This document shows positions 26,790 to 36,124 of a stretch of DNA of 37,052 nucleotides, in pieces. The notes beneath the pieces were generated by a model that did no database searches, had not been told where the DNA came from, and saw only the letters and a list, made by a program, of their open reading frames with translations. This stretch comes from Opitutales bacterium (lineage in GTDB: Bacteria; Verrucomicrobiota; Verrucomicrobiia; Opitutales; Oceanipulchritudinaceae). Numbering within the stretch: the first letter of the stretch is position 1; each line of letters opens with the position of its first letter. A program made the translations under genes and the position numbers. The DNA is taken from positions 1-37,052 of the forward strand of contig SLLG01000147.1 in assembly GCA_007134215.1 (NCBI GenBank), read 5' to 3'.

Positions 26790-27674
26790 TCAAAGATCGT
26801 CGGATTCGTCAACGGGGGCGTGGAAGCGGCGTTGTTCTCTTTCGGCGGCGAGCCGTTCGGCGGTGGCTTCGTCGTCGAGCTTGCGGGCGAGTCGGATGGC
26901 GAGGGTGTAGCATTCGCGGAGCTGGTCGGCGCCGTCGGCGGCATAGACAACGGCGCGGAGGGTGTGGCCGAGGGCGGCTTCGGGGTCGCCCGCCTCCAGT
27001 TCGATTCGGGCGAGGGTGTATTGTGCGGTGGCGGAGTCGGGAAAGAGCGCTTGGTCCGCGGCGAGGGCGCGTGCTTCGGCGCGTGCTTCGTCGAAGAAGC
27101 GGAGGTCGAGGTACGCCAGCATACGCTCGCGGGCGAGGGCGCGGCGGGCGCGCGGATCGGTGACAAGCGGTTCGAGTTGGCGGGCGAGCGCGGCGGCGGT
27201 GAGGGGGTCGCCTGCCCGGCGCAGGCGCGGCGCGGCTTCGACAAAGTACTGCCTGTCGCCTTCGGAGAGGTAGTTGAGAAGAGGGGCGCGCTGGCGGTGG
27301 ATGGCGCGAAGAAGGCGGAGACCGTCCTCGTAATCGCCGCGATCGACGAGGTCGAGGGCGACGGGCAGGTATTCGCCGCCGCCGAGTCGCAGGGAGCGGA
27401 CGTCTTCGCGCGGGAACGTGATTTCGGCGACGCCGCCGTCCGCCTCGGCGCGGAGGACGATGGTTTCGGCGTCGGCGCGTAGGATTTCGCCGCGGAAGGC
27501 GCGGCCCTGGCGTGTGCGGACTTCGCCGCGGGCGGCGAGGGCTTCGGCGATGGCGTCGGGTCGCAGCGACGGTGCGGGGGCGGACTCGCCGAGCGCGGCG
27601 GGCGGCGCGAAAGCAAGGGCGGCGACAGCCGGGACGGCGGCGAGCAGGCGTATGAGAGTGGAATGCGCGGGCAT
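26790..27674 (-). CDS. Secreted protein with SH3-like start and TPR-like helices, function unknown
   Basis: A 294-residue protein with signal peptide (LIRLLAAVPAVAALAFAPPAALG, cleavage near residue 29). Residues about 45-105 form a small beta barrel pattern, GEVRTRQGRAFRGEILRADA then IVLRAEADGGVAEITFP and DVRSLRLGG, like SH3/Sm-type modules that start some envelope proteins. The rest is helical with TPR-style pairs (ALALDLVDRGDYEDGLRLL-like and YTLARIELEAGDPEAALGH). GGAGG lies 13 bases before ATG 27674, and the gene starts 4 bases after the end of the large TPR gene, so the two are surely co-transcribed. No family name can be given. Confidence 0.8.
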   Translation of the reverse strand: MPAHSTLIRLLAAVPAVAALAFAPPAALGESAPAPSLRPDAIAEALAARGEVRTRQGRAFRGEILRADAETIVLRAEADGGVAEITFPREDVRSLRLGGGEYLPVALDLVDRGDYEDGLRLLRAIHRQRAPLLNYLSEGDRQYFVEAAPRLRRAGDPLTAAALARQLEPLVTDPRARRALARERMLAYLDLRFFDEARAEARALAADQALFPDSATAQYTLARIELEAGDPEAALGHTLRAVVYAADGADQLRECYTLAIRLARKLDDEATAERLAAEREQRRFHAPVDESDDL

Positions 27675-27678
27675 GGTG

Positions 27679-30546
27679 TCAGGCACCTCCGGAGACGGCG
27701 GGTTCGGATTCGGGCTCGGGCTCGGGCGGGAGGAGCGGTTCGAGGCGCGCGGCTTCGCCACGTGCCTCGGCGCGGGCTTCGGGGCGGTGCCGTTCGGCGT
27801 AGGCGATGAGTTCGGACCATGTGCGGTGGGCCGCACGCAGGTCGCCGAGGTCCTCGAAGAGACGGGCGGAGCGGCGGTAGGCTTCGACGGCGAGACCGGG
27901 GTAGGCGCGGTACATGTTGTAGACTCGCTGGTGGTAGGCGATGGCGCGTCCGGGGCGTCCGGTCGCCTCCATGAGTCCGGCGAGCCCGGCGACGGCCTCG
28001 GCGTGGGGGCGCCCGCGGGCCTCGCGGAGGCGCAACAGTTCTTCGTAGACCTCCTGTGCGCGGCTGTGGCGGCCGTCGGCGGCGAGGGCGCGGCCGAGAA
28101 GGAGGCGGGTCTCCACGGCGCGCGGGTGCATGGGCAGTTCGGCGAGGAGGCGCTCGAGCCACGGCACGGCTTCGGCGGGCTGGTCGACGCGCAGGGCGAG
28201 GCGGGCCTTGCCAAGGTAGGCGAGGCCGCGCCGGGGCGAGGCCGGAAAATCGGCGAGGAGGCGGTCGAGGTAGTCTCCGGCGGTGAAGAAATCCAGTTCG
28301 GCAAGGCGCAGCCCGACGATGCCGAGTTCCTCCGGGCCGAGGTGTTCCGGGTGGGTGCGTCCGGCCACGGCGATGACGAGGGCGTCGGCCTCGTCTTCGT
28401 GGCCGCCGGTGCGGAGGCGGTCCGCTCGGTAGAGGTCGAGGCGGGCGTGGAGGGTGGTTTTTCCGCTGCGGCGGGCTGCCTCCGTCCGTTCCGCGATCCA
28501 TTGGTCGAAGGGGGCGGCGGCGAAGGGATTGTCCGGGTCTTCCCGGACGAGGCGGGCGTGGAGGCGTTCGAGGGCGCCGAGGACCGCCTGGATTTCGTCC
28601 TGCCCGCGGTCGTCGCCGAAGCGGTCGAGCGCTTCGGTGAAGACGGGCAAGGCTTCGTCGAGTTGCCCGCGCTGCAGTTGCGCCCATCCCAGCCAGTAGA
28701 GGGCCTCGCCGAGGCGCGGATGGAAATCGAGATCGGTGCGGCGGGCGTAGGCGGCGAAGTGCGAGGCCATGGCTTCGTAATCTTCGCGGGCGCGGTGGAT
28801 TTTGCCGATTTGGAAGACGGCGTAGGGAAAGAGCCGCCCGGCGGCGGGCCCGACGGCGGCGAAGGTCTCGACGGCTTCGCCGAGGCGGGCCATGCCCATG
28901 AGGATGTCGCCCCGGAGGACACGGGCTTCGGCATTGTAGCGGTCCTCGGAATACGAGCGCAGGTAGCCGTCGACAGCTTCGAGCGCGTCTTCGTAGCGGC
29001 GGAGACCGTATAGCGACGACGCCATGCGGTAGTAGACCCCGGGCGAGAGATGGTGGTCGGGCGGGAGGTGCTCCGCGAGGGCGCGGAATTCGTCGAGTGC
29101 CTCCGCGTAGTTGTCTTCGAAGAACCACGCGAGGGCGTGCCACACGGCGGCGTTGTCGGCGAGCGGCTGGTCGCCCGCGTGTTCCTGGTAGGCGGCGAAA
29201 TCGAGGCGCGCGGCGGGATAGGCGTCGAGGAAGAGGTAGTTGAAACCGCGCGTGAAGAGCCAGCGGGACCAGAGCCGGTGCCCGGGGAAGCCGTCGATGA
29301 GGCGGGTGAGGACGTCGGTGGCGTCGGCGTGCCGGTTGAGCTGCTGGTAGGCGTTGGCGATGAGGAAGAGGGCGGCGGGGGCTTCGGAAGAGTCCGGATA
29401 ATCTTTGAGGAAGCGGTCCGCCACGACGAGCGCCTCGTCCCATGCCGCGCGTTCCTGGAGGGCGAGGATCCAGCGGTAGTGCGCTTCCTCGCGGATGTCG
29501 GCGGGCCATTCGCCCTCCGCGAGGTCGCCGAAAACGATGGCCGCCTCGCGCGGGCGACCGTCGCCGAGGAAGGCCATGCCGTAGCGGAGGAGAAAGGCGG
29601 GCGTGTAGTCCTCGGCGGCATCGAGCTGTTCAAGGAGAGCTTCGAGGCGGGCGATCAGGCCCGTGTAGTATTCCACCCACACGGCGGCGGACCCGGCGTC
29701 GAGCGCGGCCCGCCGGGCGGCGAACGCCCGCCGCGTCTCGTCGAGCCGCGCGGCCTGCAGCGTGCGGAGGGTGTCGAGCGGCGGCACCATGCGGTAGGCC
29801 GCGATGGCGCGCGATGTTTCGCCCGCCTCCAGCCACGCGTCGCCAATGTGCAGGGCTGCGAAGGCGAGCACGCTGCGTTCCGGCATCGTTGCCACGGCCC
29901 AGTCCGTGCCGAGGAGGATGTCGCCCGCGACCGCGGTCTCACCGCCTTCAAGGGCGAGTTGCAGGGCGCGCAGGCGCGCCTGTTGGCGCAGAGTGAAGGC
30001 GGCGCGCTCGTTATCGTAGAGGGCGTTGAGCACGCGTATGGCCTCGCCGGTGTTGCCGCGGTGCTCCTCCAGCGCGGCGACGCGCAGTGTGGCGACGGCG
30101 GCCTCCGGCGTGCGCGGATAGCGCCGGATGTAGCGCCCGAAGGTGTCGATGGCGCGGGCTTTGTCACCGGCGCCTTGGTAGGCCTGCGCGAGCGCGAAGA
30201 GAACGAAAGGTAGCTTACTTTCTTCAGTCGCAAACCCTTCGAGAAATCGCTCGAACTCGCGGATGGCGTCGCCCGCGCGGTCCGTGAGCAAAAATGCGTA
30301 GCCGCGCATGGGAAGAATGGCCGCTTGCAAGGAATCGGCGCGGTATTCCGGCTCGCGCCCGAAAGTGCGCTCCATCTCCTCGAAAAGCGTCGCCGCCGTG
30401 GCGTAGTCGCCCGCCGAAAAGGCGGCCACGCTTTGTTGCAGAACCGATTCGAGCGTCTGCCCGCGTTGGCCGTGTGCGGCGGTGGCCGAGAACAACAGAA
30501 TACAGACGGCGACCGCCGCCCTTGCCGACAAGCCCCGCCGGCTCAT
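27679..30546 (-). CDS. Large exported TPR protein
   Basis: About 955 residues. A signal peptide (ARAAVAVCILLFSATAAHG, cleavage before Gln26) shows export. The remainder is a chain of tetratricopeptide-type helix pairs, many with the A-x-x-x-(F/Y)-x-x-(F/L)-x-x-x-(Y/F)-P pattern, such as AIDTFGRYIRRYP, ALVVADRFLKDYPDSSEAPAALF and ALEAVDGYLRSY. It ends in a Pro/Glu-rich tail (PPEPEPESEPA). Such proteins usually act as periplasmic scaffolds. The gene leads a minus-strand set with the SH3-like protein and an ExbB-type channel, which suggests an envelope energised complex. ATG 30546 is preferred over a GTG 51 bases upstream because it opens the signal peptide. Confidence 0.88.
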   Translation of the reverse strand: MSRRGLSARAAVAVCILLFSATAAHGQRGQTLESVLQQSVAAFSAGDYATAATLFEEMERTFGREPEYRADSLQAAILPMRGYAFLLTDRAGDAIREFERFLEGFATEESKLPFVLFALAQAYQGAGDKARAIDTFGRYIRRYPRTPEAAVATLRVAALEEHRGNTGEAIRVLNALYDNERAAFTLRQQARLRALQLALEGGETAVAGDILLGTDWAVATMPERSVLAFAALHIGDAWLEAGETSRAIAAYRMVPPLDTLRTLQAARLDETRRAFAARRAALDAGSAAVWVEYYTGLIARLEALLEQLDAAEDYTPAFLLRYGMAFLGDGRPREAAIVFGDLAEGEWPADIREEAHYRWILALQERAAWDEALVVADRFLKDYPDSSEAPAALFLIANAYQQLNRHADATDVLTRLIDGFPGHRLWSRWLFTRGFNYLFLDAYPAARLDFAAYQEHAGDQPLADNAAVWHALAWFFEDNYAEALDEFRALAEHLPPDHHLSPGVYYRMASSLYGLRRYEDALEAVDGYLRSYSEDRYNAEARVLRGDILMGMARLGEAVETFAAVGPAAGRLFPYAVFQIGKIHRAREDYEAMASHFAAYARRTDLDFHPRLGEALYWLGWAQLQRGQLDEALPVFTEALDRFGDDRGQDEIQAVLGALERLHARLVREDPDNPFAAAPFDQWIAERTEAARRSGKTTLHARLDLYRADRLRTGGHEDEADALVIAVAGRTHPEHLGPEELGIVGLRLAELDFFTAGDYLDRLLADFPASPRRGLAYLGKARLALRVDQPAEAVPWLERLLAELPMHPRAVETRLLLGRALAADGRHSRAQEVYEELLRLREARGRPHAEAVAGLAGLMEATGRPGRAIAYHQRVYNMYRAYPGLAVEAYRRSARLFEDLGDLRAAHRTWSELIAYAERHRPEARAEARGEAARLEPLLPPEPEPESEPAVSGGA

Positions 30547-30653
30547 TCGTCGCCGGTTGCTCTCCGCCTGCCATCCACCGTGTCTCCGCCTGTCCACGAT
30601 AGTTCAGAGGAAAACGATCCCTCAGCCGGAGGCAAGGTCCGCCTACCGGAAAA

Positions 30654-30729
30654 TGGAGCCAGCCATCGGACTCGAACCGACGACCTGCTCATTACGAATG
30701 AGCTGCTCTACCAACTGAGCTAGGCTGGC
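30654..30729 (-). tRNA. tRNA-Thr (anticodon CGT)
   Basis: The minus strand folds into a complete cloverleaf: acceptor GCCAGCC with GGCTGGC, D-arm GCTC/GAGC, anticodon arm GCTCA-TTCGTAA-TGAGC giving anticodon CGT (reads ACG, threonine), variable loop AGGTC, and a T-arm with TTCGAGT loop. The discriminator base is T and the CCA end is encoded (30654-30656). All stems pair apart from one G-T at the base of the T-arm. Confidence 0.97.
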
Positions 30730-30846
30730 GACTCCAAAGGGGAGCGAAGGTGGTGTGCGGGCGGCGCGTTTGGCAAGCCAAAACGCATGTGGAAATGCGC
30801 GGGCGCGGGGCTTGCCGGCGGGGCGGTTTGCGGGAAAGGTAGAGGG

Positions 30847-31473
30847 ATGAAGCAGTGGATTTTCCGGCTATGGATAGCGGTGGCGGCGGCGGTGTCGTGC
30901 GGATGGCTCCCGGCGATGAGCGTGGACGAAGCGGAGCAGGTCTACCTGCGCTCGGTGGAGCGCCTCATGCAGGGCGACACGGATATCGACTACACGGCGC
31001 TGCGCGAGGCCTACGCGGTGACGCGCCCTTATGAAGCGGAGCGGTTGGCGGGGCTGAAGGCGCGGGCCGATTTGTTTTTCCGGATGGAGGAGTGGGGTGA
31101 GGCGAGCCGGCTCGGCATCGAGATGATCGAGCGCAATCCCGTCTTCGCCGAGGCGCACATGATGCTGCGGGGCGTATACCAAGCGGTGGACGAGCCGGAG
31201 GAGGCCGCCTTTCACGAGGCAATTGCGCGCGGGCTCATCGATTCAGTCCTCGCGAGTGGGGACGGGCGCTCCGAAAGCACGGCCTATGCCGTGGTCGACG
31301 ATTCCGAGGTGCGCATGCTCTCGCGGCTGCATGGATGGATGGAGCGGGCACGGTCCAACTACATCCGCGACGGACGCGCGTGGATGACGCTCGATGTCAT
31401 CCATCCGGAGACCCGGACCGTTTTCTTCCGCATTCTCCGTCCGCTGCCGCCCGACGATGACGACGATGATTGA
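30847..31473 (+). CDS. DUF4919-family protein
   Basis: A 208-residue exported protein: an N-terminal hydrophobic segment (IFRLWIAVAAAVSCGWLPA) looks like a signal peptide. The body matches the pattern of DUF4919, known mostly from Bacteroidota: MQGDTDIDYTALREAYAVTRPY, a helix pair with AEAHMMLRGVYQAVDEPEEAAFH, then the mark GLIDSVLASGDGRSESTAYAVV and a closing VFFRILRP strand. The function of the family is not known. It ends in six Asp residues. ATG 30847 is chosen because an upstream in-frame ATG adds a non-conserved Gly-rich stretch. It stands alone after the tRNA. Confidence 0.8.
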   Translation: MKQWIFRLWIAVAAAVSCGWLPAMSVDEAEQVYLRSVERLMQGDTDIDYTALREAYAVTRPYEAERLAGLKARADLFFRMEEWGEASRLGIEMIERNPVFAEAHMMLRGVYQAVDEPEEAAFHEAIARGLIDSVLASGDGRSESTAYAVVDDSEVRMLSRLHGWMERARSNYIRDGRAWMTLDVIHPETRTVFFRILRPLPPDDDDDD

Positions 31474-31815
31474 GCGATTTTCTGCCGTCGGCCGTCGCTC
31501 CTCGCCAGATCTAATTCTCAGAGATAAACAGACGGCTCCTTTTATGCCGAAGGATAAGGATGGGATGGTTTATTCATTAGGGATTAGCGCAGATCCCCAA
31601 AGTTGGTTGGTATCATTCCTTGTGCTTGGTTTCTGTAAATCTCAAAGATAATGCATCTGTTGACAGGGGATGCCGAGGGTTATTTTATATCCGTAAAATC
31701 GGTTCTTTATCTCGTTCACGTTGGTTATCATTGCATTTGTTGGTTTTTGGGGAGGCGGAATTTTATTTGCGGCGGGCGGCTTGAGATTGCGGGCGGACGG
31801 GACAGTCTGAAAGGG
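31474..31815 (+). other. 342-base intergenic stretch before the second RND operon
   Basis: The stretch is markedly lower in G/C than its surroundings. A short 35-codon frame from ATG 31544 has no ribosome-binding site or recognisable features. Its only clear content is the promoter near 31660-31688. The frame of the adaptor gene stays open back to 31651, but the residues there do not resemble an adaptor. Confidence 0.6.
31660..31688 (+). promoter_or_regulatory. Probable sigma-70-type promoter of the second RND operon
   Basis: A perfect TTGACA (31660-31665) is followed after 17 bases by TTTTAT (31683-31688) in AT-rich DNA. It would start transcription near 31695, about 120 bases before the chosen adaptor start, and makes the earliest in-frame ATG (31651) unlikely because it lies upstream of this transcript. 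Confidence 0.55.
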
Positions 31816-32889
31816 GTGCGTCGTGTTCTCGTGATCTTTGTCGCGGTTTTGGTCCTTGCCGGAGCCGGTTGGTATTTGTTCTTCGTCCGCGGTGGCGGGG
31901 ATGGTTCGCCTACGTCCGCTGGTCCGGGGCCGGGGCGGGGCGGGGCGCCCTCGGAAGTTGTGGTGCGCACGGAGGTCGTGGTGCCGCAGCGCTTTGAGCG
32001 CAGTCTGCGGCTGAACGGCACGTTGCTTGCGCGTGAGGGTATTGACGTGCGCCCGGAAATCAGCGGAGTGGTGCGCGAGGTCGGTTTCCGGGAGGGCGGT
32101 TATGTAGAGGAAGGCACGCCGCTGTTGCGCATCGACGACCGCGAGTTGCAGGCGGAACTGCGCTCGGTGAAGGCGGAGCTTTCGCTGGCGGAGCGCAACG
32201 AGGAGCGCCTCGACGACCTGCGTGCGCGCGGTGCGACGTCGCAGCGGGATTACGATGAAGCCCTGAGCCGTCTGAATGTGCTGCGGGCGCGGGTCGAATT
32301 GCTGGAGACGCGGATCTCGAAGAGCGCGGTGCGCGCTCCCTTTTCCGGTGTGGTCGGGCTGCGGCGGGTGAGTCCGGGCGATTTTGTCACACCGCAGGAC
32401 GTCATCACCGTACTCAACGCGATCGACGAGCTGAAGGTGGATTTTACCGTGCCGGAGCGTTACCAGGGCGAACTGCGCGAGGGGCTCTCCATCCGTGTGA
32501 TCGCAGGCGGCTTGACGGAGCCGCGCGAGGGGACGATTCAGGCGATCGAGCCGCAGGTCGATCCCGCGACGCGCACGCTCACCGCCCGTGCCATCGTGAG
32601 CAACGACGACGCCCGCTTGCTGCCCGGAAATTTTGCGGTCATTGAGCTGGTCTTCGCCGTCAACGACGACGCCGTGCTCGTGCCGGCGACGGCGCTGCGT
32701 CCCGGGCTGCGGGAGACGCGGTTGTTTGTCGTGAAGGACGACAAGGCGGAGGAGCGCGTCGTGCGTATCGGCACCCGGCTGGAGCGGCACGTGGAGATCC
32801 TGGAAGGCGTCGAGATGGGTGACGAGGTCGTCGTGCGCGGCGCCGAAGCCCTCCGCGCCGGGCAGTCTGTGCGGCGGCAGGAATCCTGA
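31816..32889 (+). CDS. RND efflux periplasmic adaptor (MFP/HlyD type)
   Basis: About 357 residues from GTG 31816, which gives a short basic start and one membrane anchor (VLVIFVAVLVLAGAGWYLFFV). Adaptor parts follow: GIDVRPEISGVVREVGFREG and KSAVRAPFSGVVGLRRVSPG as the two halves of the lipoyl-like domain, a short coiled-coil hairpin between them (about 115-170), the beta-barrel with LKVDFTVPERYQGEL and a membrane-proximal end with VLVPATALRPG. An ATG at 31651 is in frame but precedes the probable promoter start and would add 55 atypical residues. The pump gene follows 10 bases after the stop. The start is the only real doubt. Confidence 0.88.
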   Translation: MRRVLVIFVAVLVLAGAGWYLFFVRGGGDGSPTSAGPGPGRGGAPSEVVVRTEVVVPQRFERSLRLNGTLLAREGIDVRPEISGVVREVGFREGGYVEEGTPLLRIDDRELQAELRSVKAELSLAERNEERLDDLRARGATSQRDYDEALSRLNVLRARVELLETRISKSAVRAPFSGVVGLRRVSPGDFVTPQDVITVLNAIDELKVDFTVPERYQGELREGLSIRVIAGGLTEPREGTIQAIEPQVDPATRTLTARAIVSNDDARLLPGNFAVIELVFAVNDDAVLVPATALRPGLRETRLFVVKDDKAEERVVRIGTRLERHVEILEGVEMGDEVVVRGAEALRAGQSVRRQES

Positions 32890-32899
32890 GGAGCGAACC

Positions 32900-35800
32900 A
32901 TGAAAATCTCATCGGTGTTTATCTACCGTCCCGTTTTCACGACGGTCATCGCCATCACCATCGTCATCTTCGGGGTGGCGGGCTACCAGTTTCTCGGGGT
33001 CCGCGAATATCCGGTGGCGGAGCGTCCGGTCATCACTGTCTCGGCGAATTATCCGGGAGCGAACGCCTTTGTCATCGAGAGCCAGATCACCGAACCGCTG
33101 GAGGAGGAAATCAATACCGTGTCGGGCGTGCGCACGCTCACCTCGGTGAGCCGTGAGGGGCGGAGTACGCTCTTCGTGGAGTTCGGGCTCAACGATGATC
33201 TCGACCGCGCGGCCAATGATGTGCGCGACCGTGTCGCCTCGGCACAGCGCCGGCTCCCGCCCGACGCCGATCCGCCTACGGTGCAAAAGGCCGACGGGGA
33301 CGAGGACCCGATCATCTTCCTGAACATCCGCAGCGACCGGCGCGATCTCCTTGAGCTTACGGACATCGCGCGCAATCTCTTCGCCGCGCGGTTGCAGACG
33401 ATCGACGGGGTGGCGCGGGCCGATATCTGGGGGCGCAAGGACTATTCCATGCGCCTGTGGATGGACCCGGCGCGCCTCGCCGCCTACCAGCTCTCGCCCA
33501 CGGATATCCGCACCGCGCTCGCGCGGGCGAACGTGGAGCTGCCGTCCGGCCAGATCGAAGGGGATGAGGTGGAACTTTCGGTGCGCACGCTCAGCCGCCT
33601 CAGCGACGATCCCGAGGCCTTCAACAACCTTGTGGTGAAGCGCGAGGGCGACCGCGTGGTGCGTTTCCGCGATGTCGGCTACGCGGAGATCGGCCCGCTG
33701 AACCAGCGCACGATCCTAAAGCGCGACGGCATTCCCATGGTCGGGGTTGTGCTGCGCCCGCAGACGGGGGCGAACCAGATCGAGATCGTCGATGAGTTCT
33801 ACCGCCGCCTCGACGGGCTGATGAGCGACCTGCCGTCCGACATCGAGCTGGGAATCGGCTTCGATACAAGTGAATACATCCGCGAGTCCGTGGCCGAGGT
33901 GCAGCAGACGATCTTCATCGCGATGGCGCTCGTCTGCCTGACGATCTTTTTCTTTCTGCGCGAGGCGCGTGCCTCCTTTATTCCGCTCATCACGATACCG
34001 GTGGCGCTTGTGGGGACGTTCTTCGTGATGTTCCTCGCGGGATTCTCCATCAACGTGCTGACCATGCTCGGGCTCGTCCTAGCCATAGGCCTGGTCGTGG
34101 ACGACGCCATTGTTGTATTGGAAAACATATACCGGAGGATTGAGAGCGGGGAACGCCCGTTCCGCGCCGGGCGGGAAGGCGTGCGGGAAATCTTTCTCGC
34201 CGTCGTGGCGACAACGCTGTCGCTCATCTCCGTATTTATCCCGATCATCTTCCTCGGGGGGCTGACGGGGGTGCTCTTCAAGGAGTTCGGCGTGACGCTG
34301 GCGAGCGCGGTGGCGATCTCCTCGGTCGTGGCGCTGACGCTCACACCGATGCTGTGTACCCGGATTCTCAAACGCCACACGAAGCGCCGCCCTTTCTACG
34401 ACGCCACCGAGCCGTTCTTCCAGGGGCTGGGCAATCTGTATTCGCGGGCGCTCGCGGGCTTCCTGCGCCAGCGCTGGGCGGCGGTGCCGCTTTTCGCCGG
34501 GTGTATCGTGGGAATCGCCTACCTCTGGTCGTTGCTCCCCGAGGAGCTGGCGCCCATGGAAGACCGCGGGATCATGATCATCAGCGCATCCGGTCCGGAG
34601 GGAGTGACATATGAATACATGACGGAGATCGTCGAGGACATCGAGCGGATCGTTCTCGATGAGTTTCCCGAGATCAACGCCCTCATCACCGTGACCTCGC
34701 CGGGCTTCAGCGCGAGCGCAACCGTCAACTCCGCTTTCGCCCGCGTGCGCCTGACGCATCCGTCTGAGCGGGAGAGGAGCCAGGCTGAGATCGCCCGTGC
34801 TCTCGGGCAGCGGCTGCGGGACATTCCCGGTGCGGAGATTTTCGTGCGGCAACCGCCGACCATCAGCACGGGGGGCCGAGGGCTCCCCGTGCAGTATGTC
34901 ATCCAGAATCCCGACTTCTCGAAGCTCGAGGAGGTTCTGCCGCGCTTTCTGGAGGCGGCGCGGGAGCGCGGGGAGTTCGCCTTTGTCGATGTAAACCTGC
35001 GCTTCAACCGTCCGGAGCTGGTCGTGGACATCGACCGGTTGCGCGCGGAGGCACTCGGTGTCTCGGTGGCGGATATCGCGGAGACGATTCAGGCGGCGCT
35101 CAGCGGACAGCGCTTCGGGTTTTTCCTGCGCGACGGCCAGCAATATGAGATCATCGGCCAGTTGCAGCGGCGCGACCGCAACAGGCCGGTCGATCTCTCC
35201 GCGATCACTGTGCGCACCGACACCGGCGCGGCGATCTCGCTGGACAACCTGGTCACACTGGAAGAATCCACCGCGCCGGCCGTCCTCCACCGCTACAACC
35301 GCTTCTCCTCGGCGACCTTTTCGGCGAATCTCGCGGGCGATTATACAATCGCCGACGGGATCGCCGCCATGCGCGAAGTGGGGTTCGAACTCCTCGACGA
35401 GAGCTTCACCACCGAGCTTGCGGGGGAGTCCCGTGAGTTCGCGGAGGCAGGGCAGAGCCTCGTTTATGTATTTATTTTCGCCCTTATTCTCGTGTATCTG
35501 GTCCTCTCCGCGCAGTTCGAGAGCTTCCGCGATCCGTTTGTCATTATGCTGACGGTGCCTCTCGCTCTCGTGGGCGGGCTCCTCGCGCTCCACCTATTCG
35601 GGCAGACGCTCAATATCTTCTCGCAGATCGGCCTGATCATGTTGATCGGTCTTGTGACGAAGAACGGCATCCTCCTCGTCGAGTTCGCGAACCAGCGGCG
35701 GCGCGCGGGACTCGAACTCTTCGAAGCGGTCACCGACGCGGCGGCGAAGCGCTTCCGCCCGATCCTCATGACGGCGATTTCCACCGTCTTCGGGGTGCTG

Positions 35801-36013
35801 CCCATCGCGCTCGCCCTCGGGGCCGGTGCGCAAAGCCGCATGCCGCTTGGTATCGCGGTGATCGGCGGGCTCATCGCGGGAACATTCCTCACGCTCTTCA
35901 TCGTGCCCGCCGCCTACCTCACCTTTGCCTCCCGCGAAACCGCCGAAAACCGCTACCGCCGCGAGTTTGAGGAAGAAGAGGCGGAGATGGCGCAAACAAC
36001 GGGTGTGCGGTGA
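32900..36013 (+). CDS. RND efflux pump, inner-membrane permease (HAE1 type), second copy
   Basis: A 1037-residue pump, full length. It begins MKISSVFIYRPVFTTVIAITIVIFG and shows the usual LGVREYPVAERPVITVSANYPGA, NDVRDRVASAQRRLP and, in helix four, [19 protein letters not shown] with the Asp pair near residues 402-403 that relays protons. The later helices include GLVTKNGILLVEFANQRR and ALGAGAQSRMPLGIAVIGG. GAGGAG lies 6 bases before the ATG. It differs clearly from the pump at 21267-24392, so the two probably have different substrates. No outer-membrane channel gene follows; a peptidase gene begins after 111 bases. Confidence 0.95.
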   Translation: MKISSVFIYRPVFTTVIAITIVIFGVAGYQFLGVREYPVAERPVITVSANYPGANAFVIESQITEPLEEEINTVSGVRTLTSVSREGRSTLFVEFGLNDDLDRAANDVRDRVASAQRRLPPDADPPTVQKADGDEDPIIFLNIRSDRRDLLELTDIARNLFAARLQTIDGVARADIWGRKDYSMRLWMDPARLAAYQLSPTDIRTALARANVELPSGQIEGDEVELSVRTLSRLSDDPEAFNNLVVKREGDRVVRFRDVGYAEIGPLNQRTILKRDGIPMVGVVLRPQTGANQIEIVDEFYRRLDGLMSDLPSDIELGIGFDTSEYIRESVAEVQQTIFIAMALVCLTIFFFLREARASFIPLITIPVALVGTFFVMFLAGFSINVLTMLGLVLAIGLVVDDAIVVLENIYRRIESGERPFRAGREGVREIFLAVVATTLSLISVFIPIIFLGGLTGVLFKEFGVTLASAVAISSVVALTLTPMLCTRILKRHTKRRPFYDATEPFFQGLGNLYSRALAGFLRQRWAAVPLFAGCIVGIAYLWSLLPEELAPMEDRGIMIISASGPEGVTYEYMTEIVEDIERIVLDEFPEINALITVTSPGFSASATVNSAFARVRLTHPSERERSQAEIARALGQRLRDIPGAEIFVRQPPTISTGGRGLPVQYVIQNPDFSKLEEVLPRFLEAARERGEFAFVDVNLRFNRPELVVDIDRLRAEALGVSVADIAETIQAALSGQRFGFFLRDGQQYEIIGQLQRRDRNRPVDLSAITVRTDTGAAISLDNLVTLEESTAPAVLHRYNRFSSATFSANLAGDYTIADGIAAMREVGFELLDESFTTELAGESREFAEAGQSLVYVFIFALILVYLVLSAQFESFRDPFVIMLTVPLALVGGLLALHLFGQTLNIFSQIGLIMLIGLVTKNGILLVEFANQRRRAGLELFEAVTDAAAKRFRPILMTAISTVFGVLPIALALGAGAQSRMPLGIAVIGGLIAGTFLTLFIVPAAYLTFASRETAENRYRREFEEEEAEMAQTTGVR

Positions 36014-36022
36014 AGGATCGCC

Positions 36023-36061
36023 GCCGTTCGGCATGCTCGGGGCCTGAGCCTGTCGAACGGC
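36023..36061. repeat. Imperfect hairpin of the CCTGAGCCTGTCGAA type
   Basis: GCCGTTCG (36023-36030) pairs with CGAACGGC (36054-36061); the stem continues inward with three mismatches over 19 bases. The right arm contains CCTGAGCCTGTCGAA, a core seen as a dispersed intergenic repeat in many bacterial genomes. It sits just after the RND pump gene and may also act as a transcript end. Confidence 0.5.
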
Positions 36062-36124
36062 AGTCCACGATGGTCGGCGCCCGTGGGATTGCGTTGTTTA
36101 TGAAAAGGGCAAAATATAGGCACC

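Noticed and set aside
27418-29013. Plus-strand frame of 531 codons opposite the TPR gene
   Set aside because: Gly/Glu/Val-rich antisense shadow with no domain; the opposite strand is clearly coding.
26747-29509. Long minus-strand frame of 920 codons across the TPR region
   Set aside because: It is rich in Arg and Pro with no TPR pattern, and the other minus-strand frames give a signal peptide plus clear TPR units and an SH3-like protein.
31544-31651. 35-codon frame in the gap before the second RND operon
   Set aside because: No ribosome-binding site, no recognisable features, and it ends next to the probable promoter.
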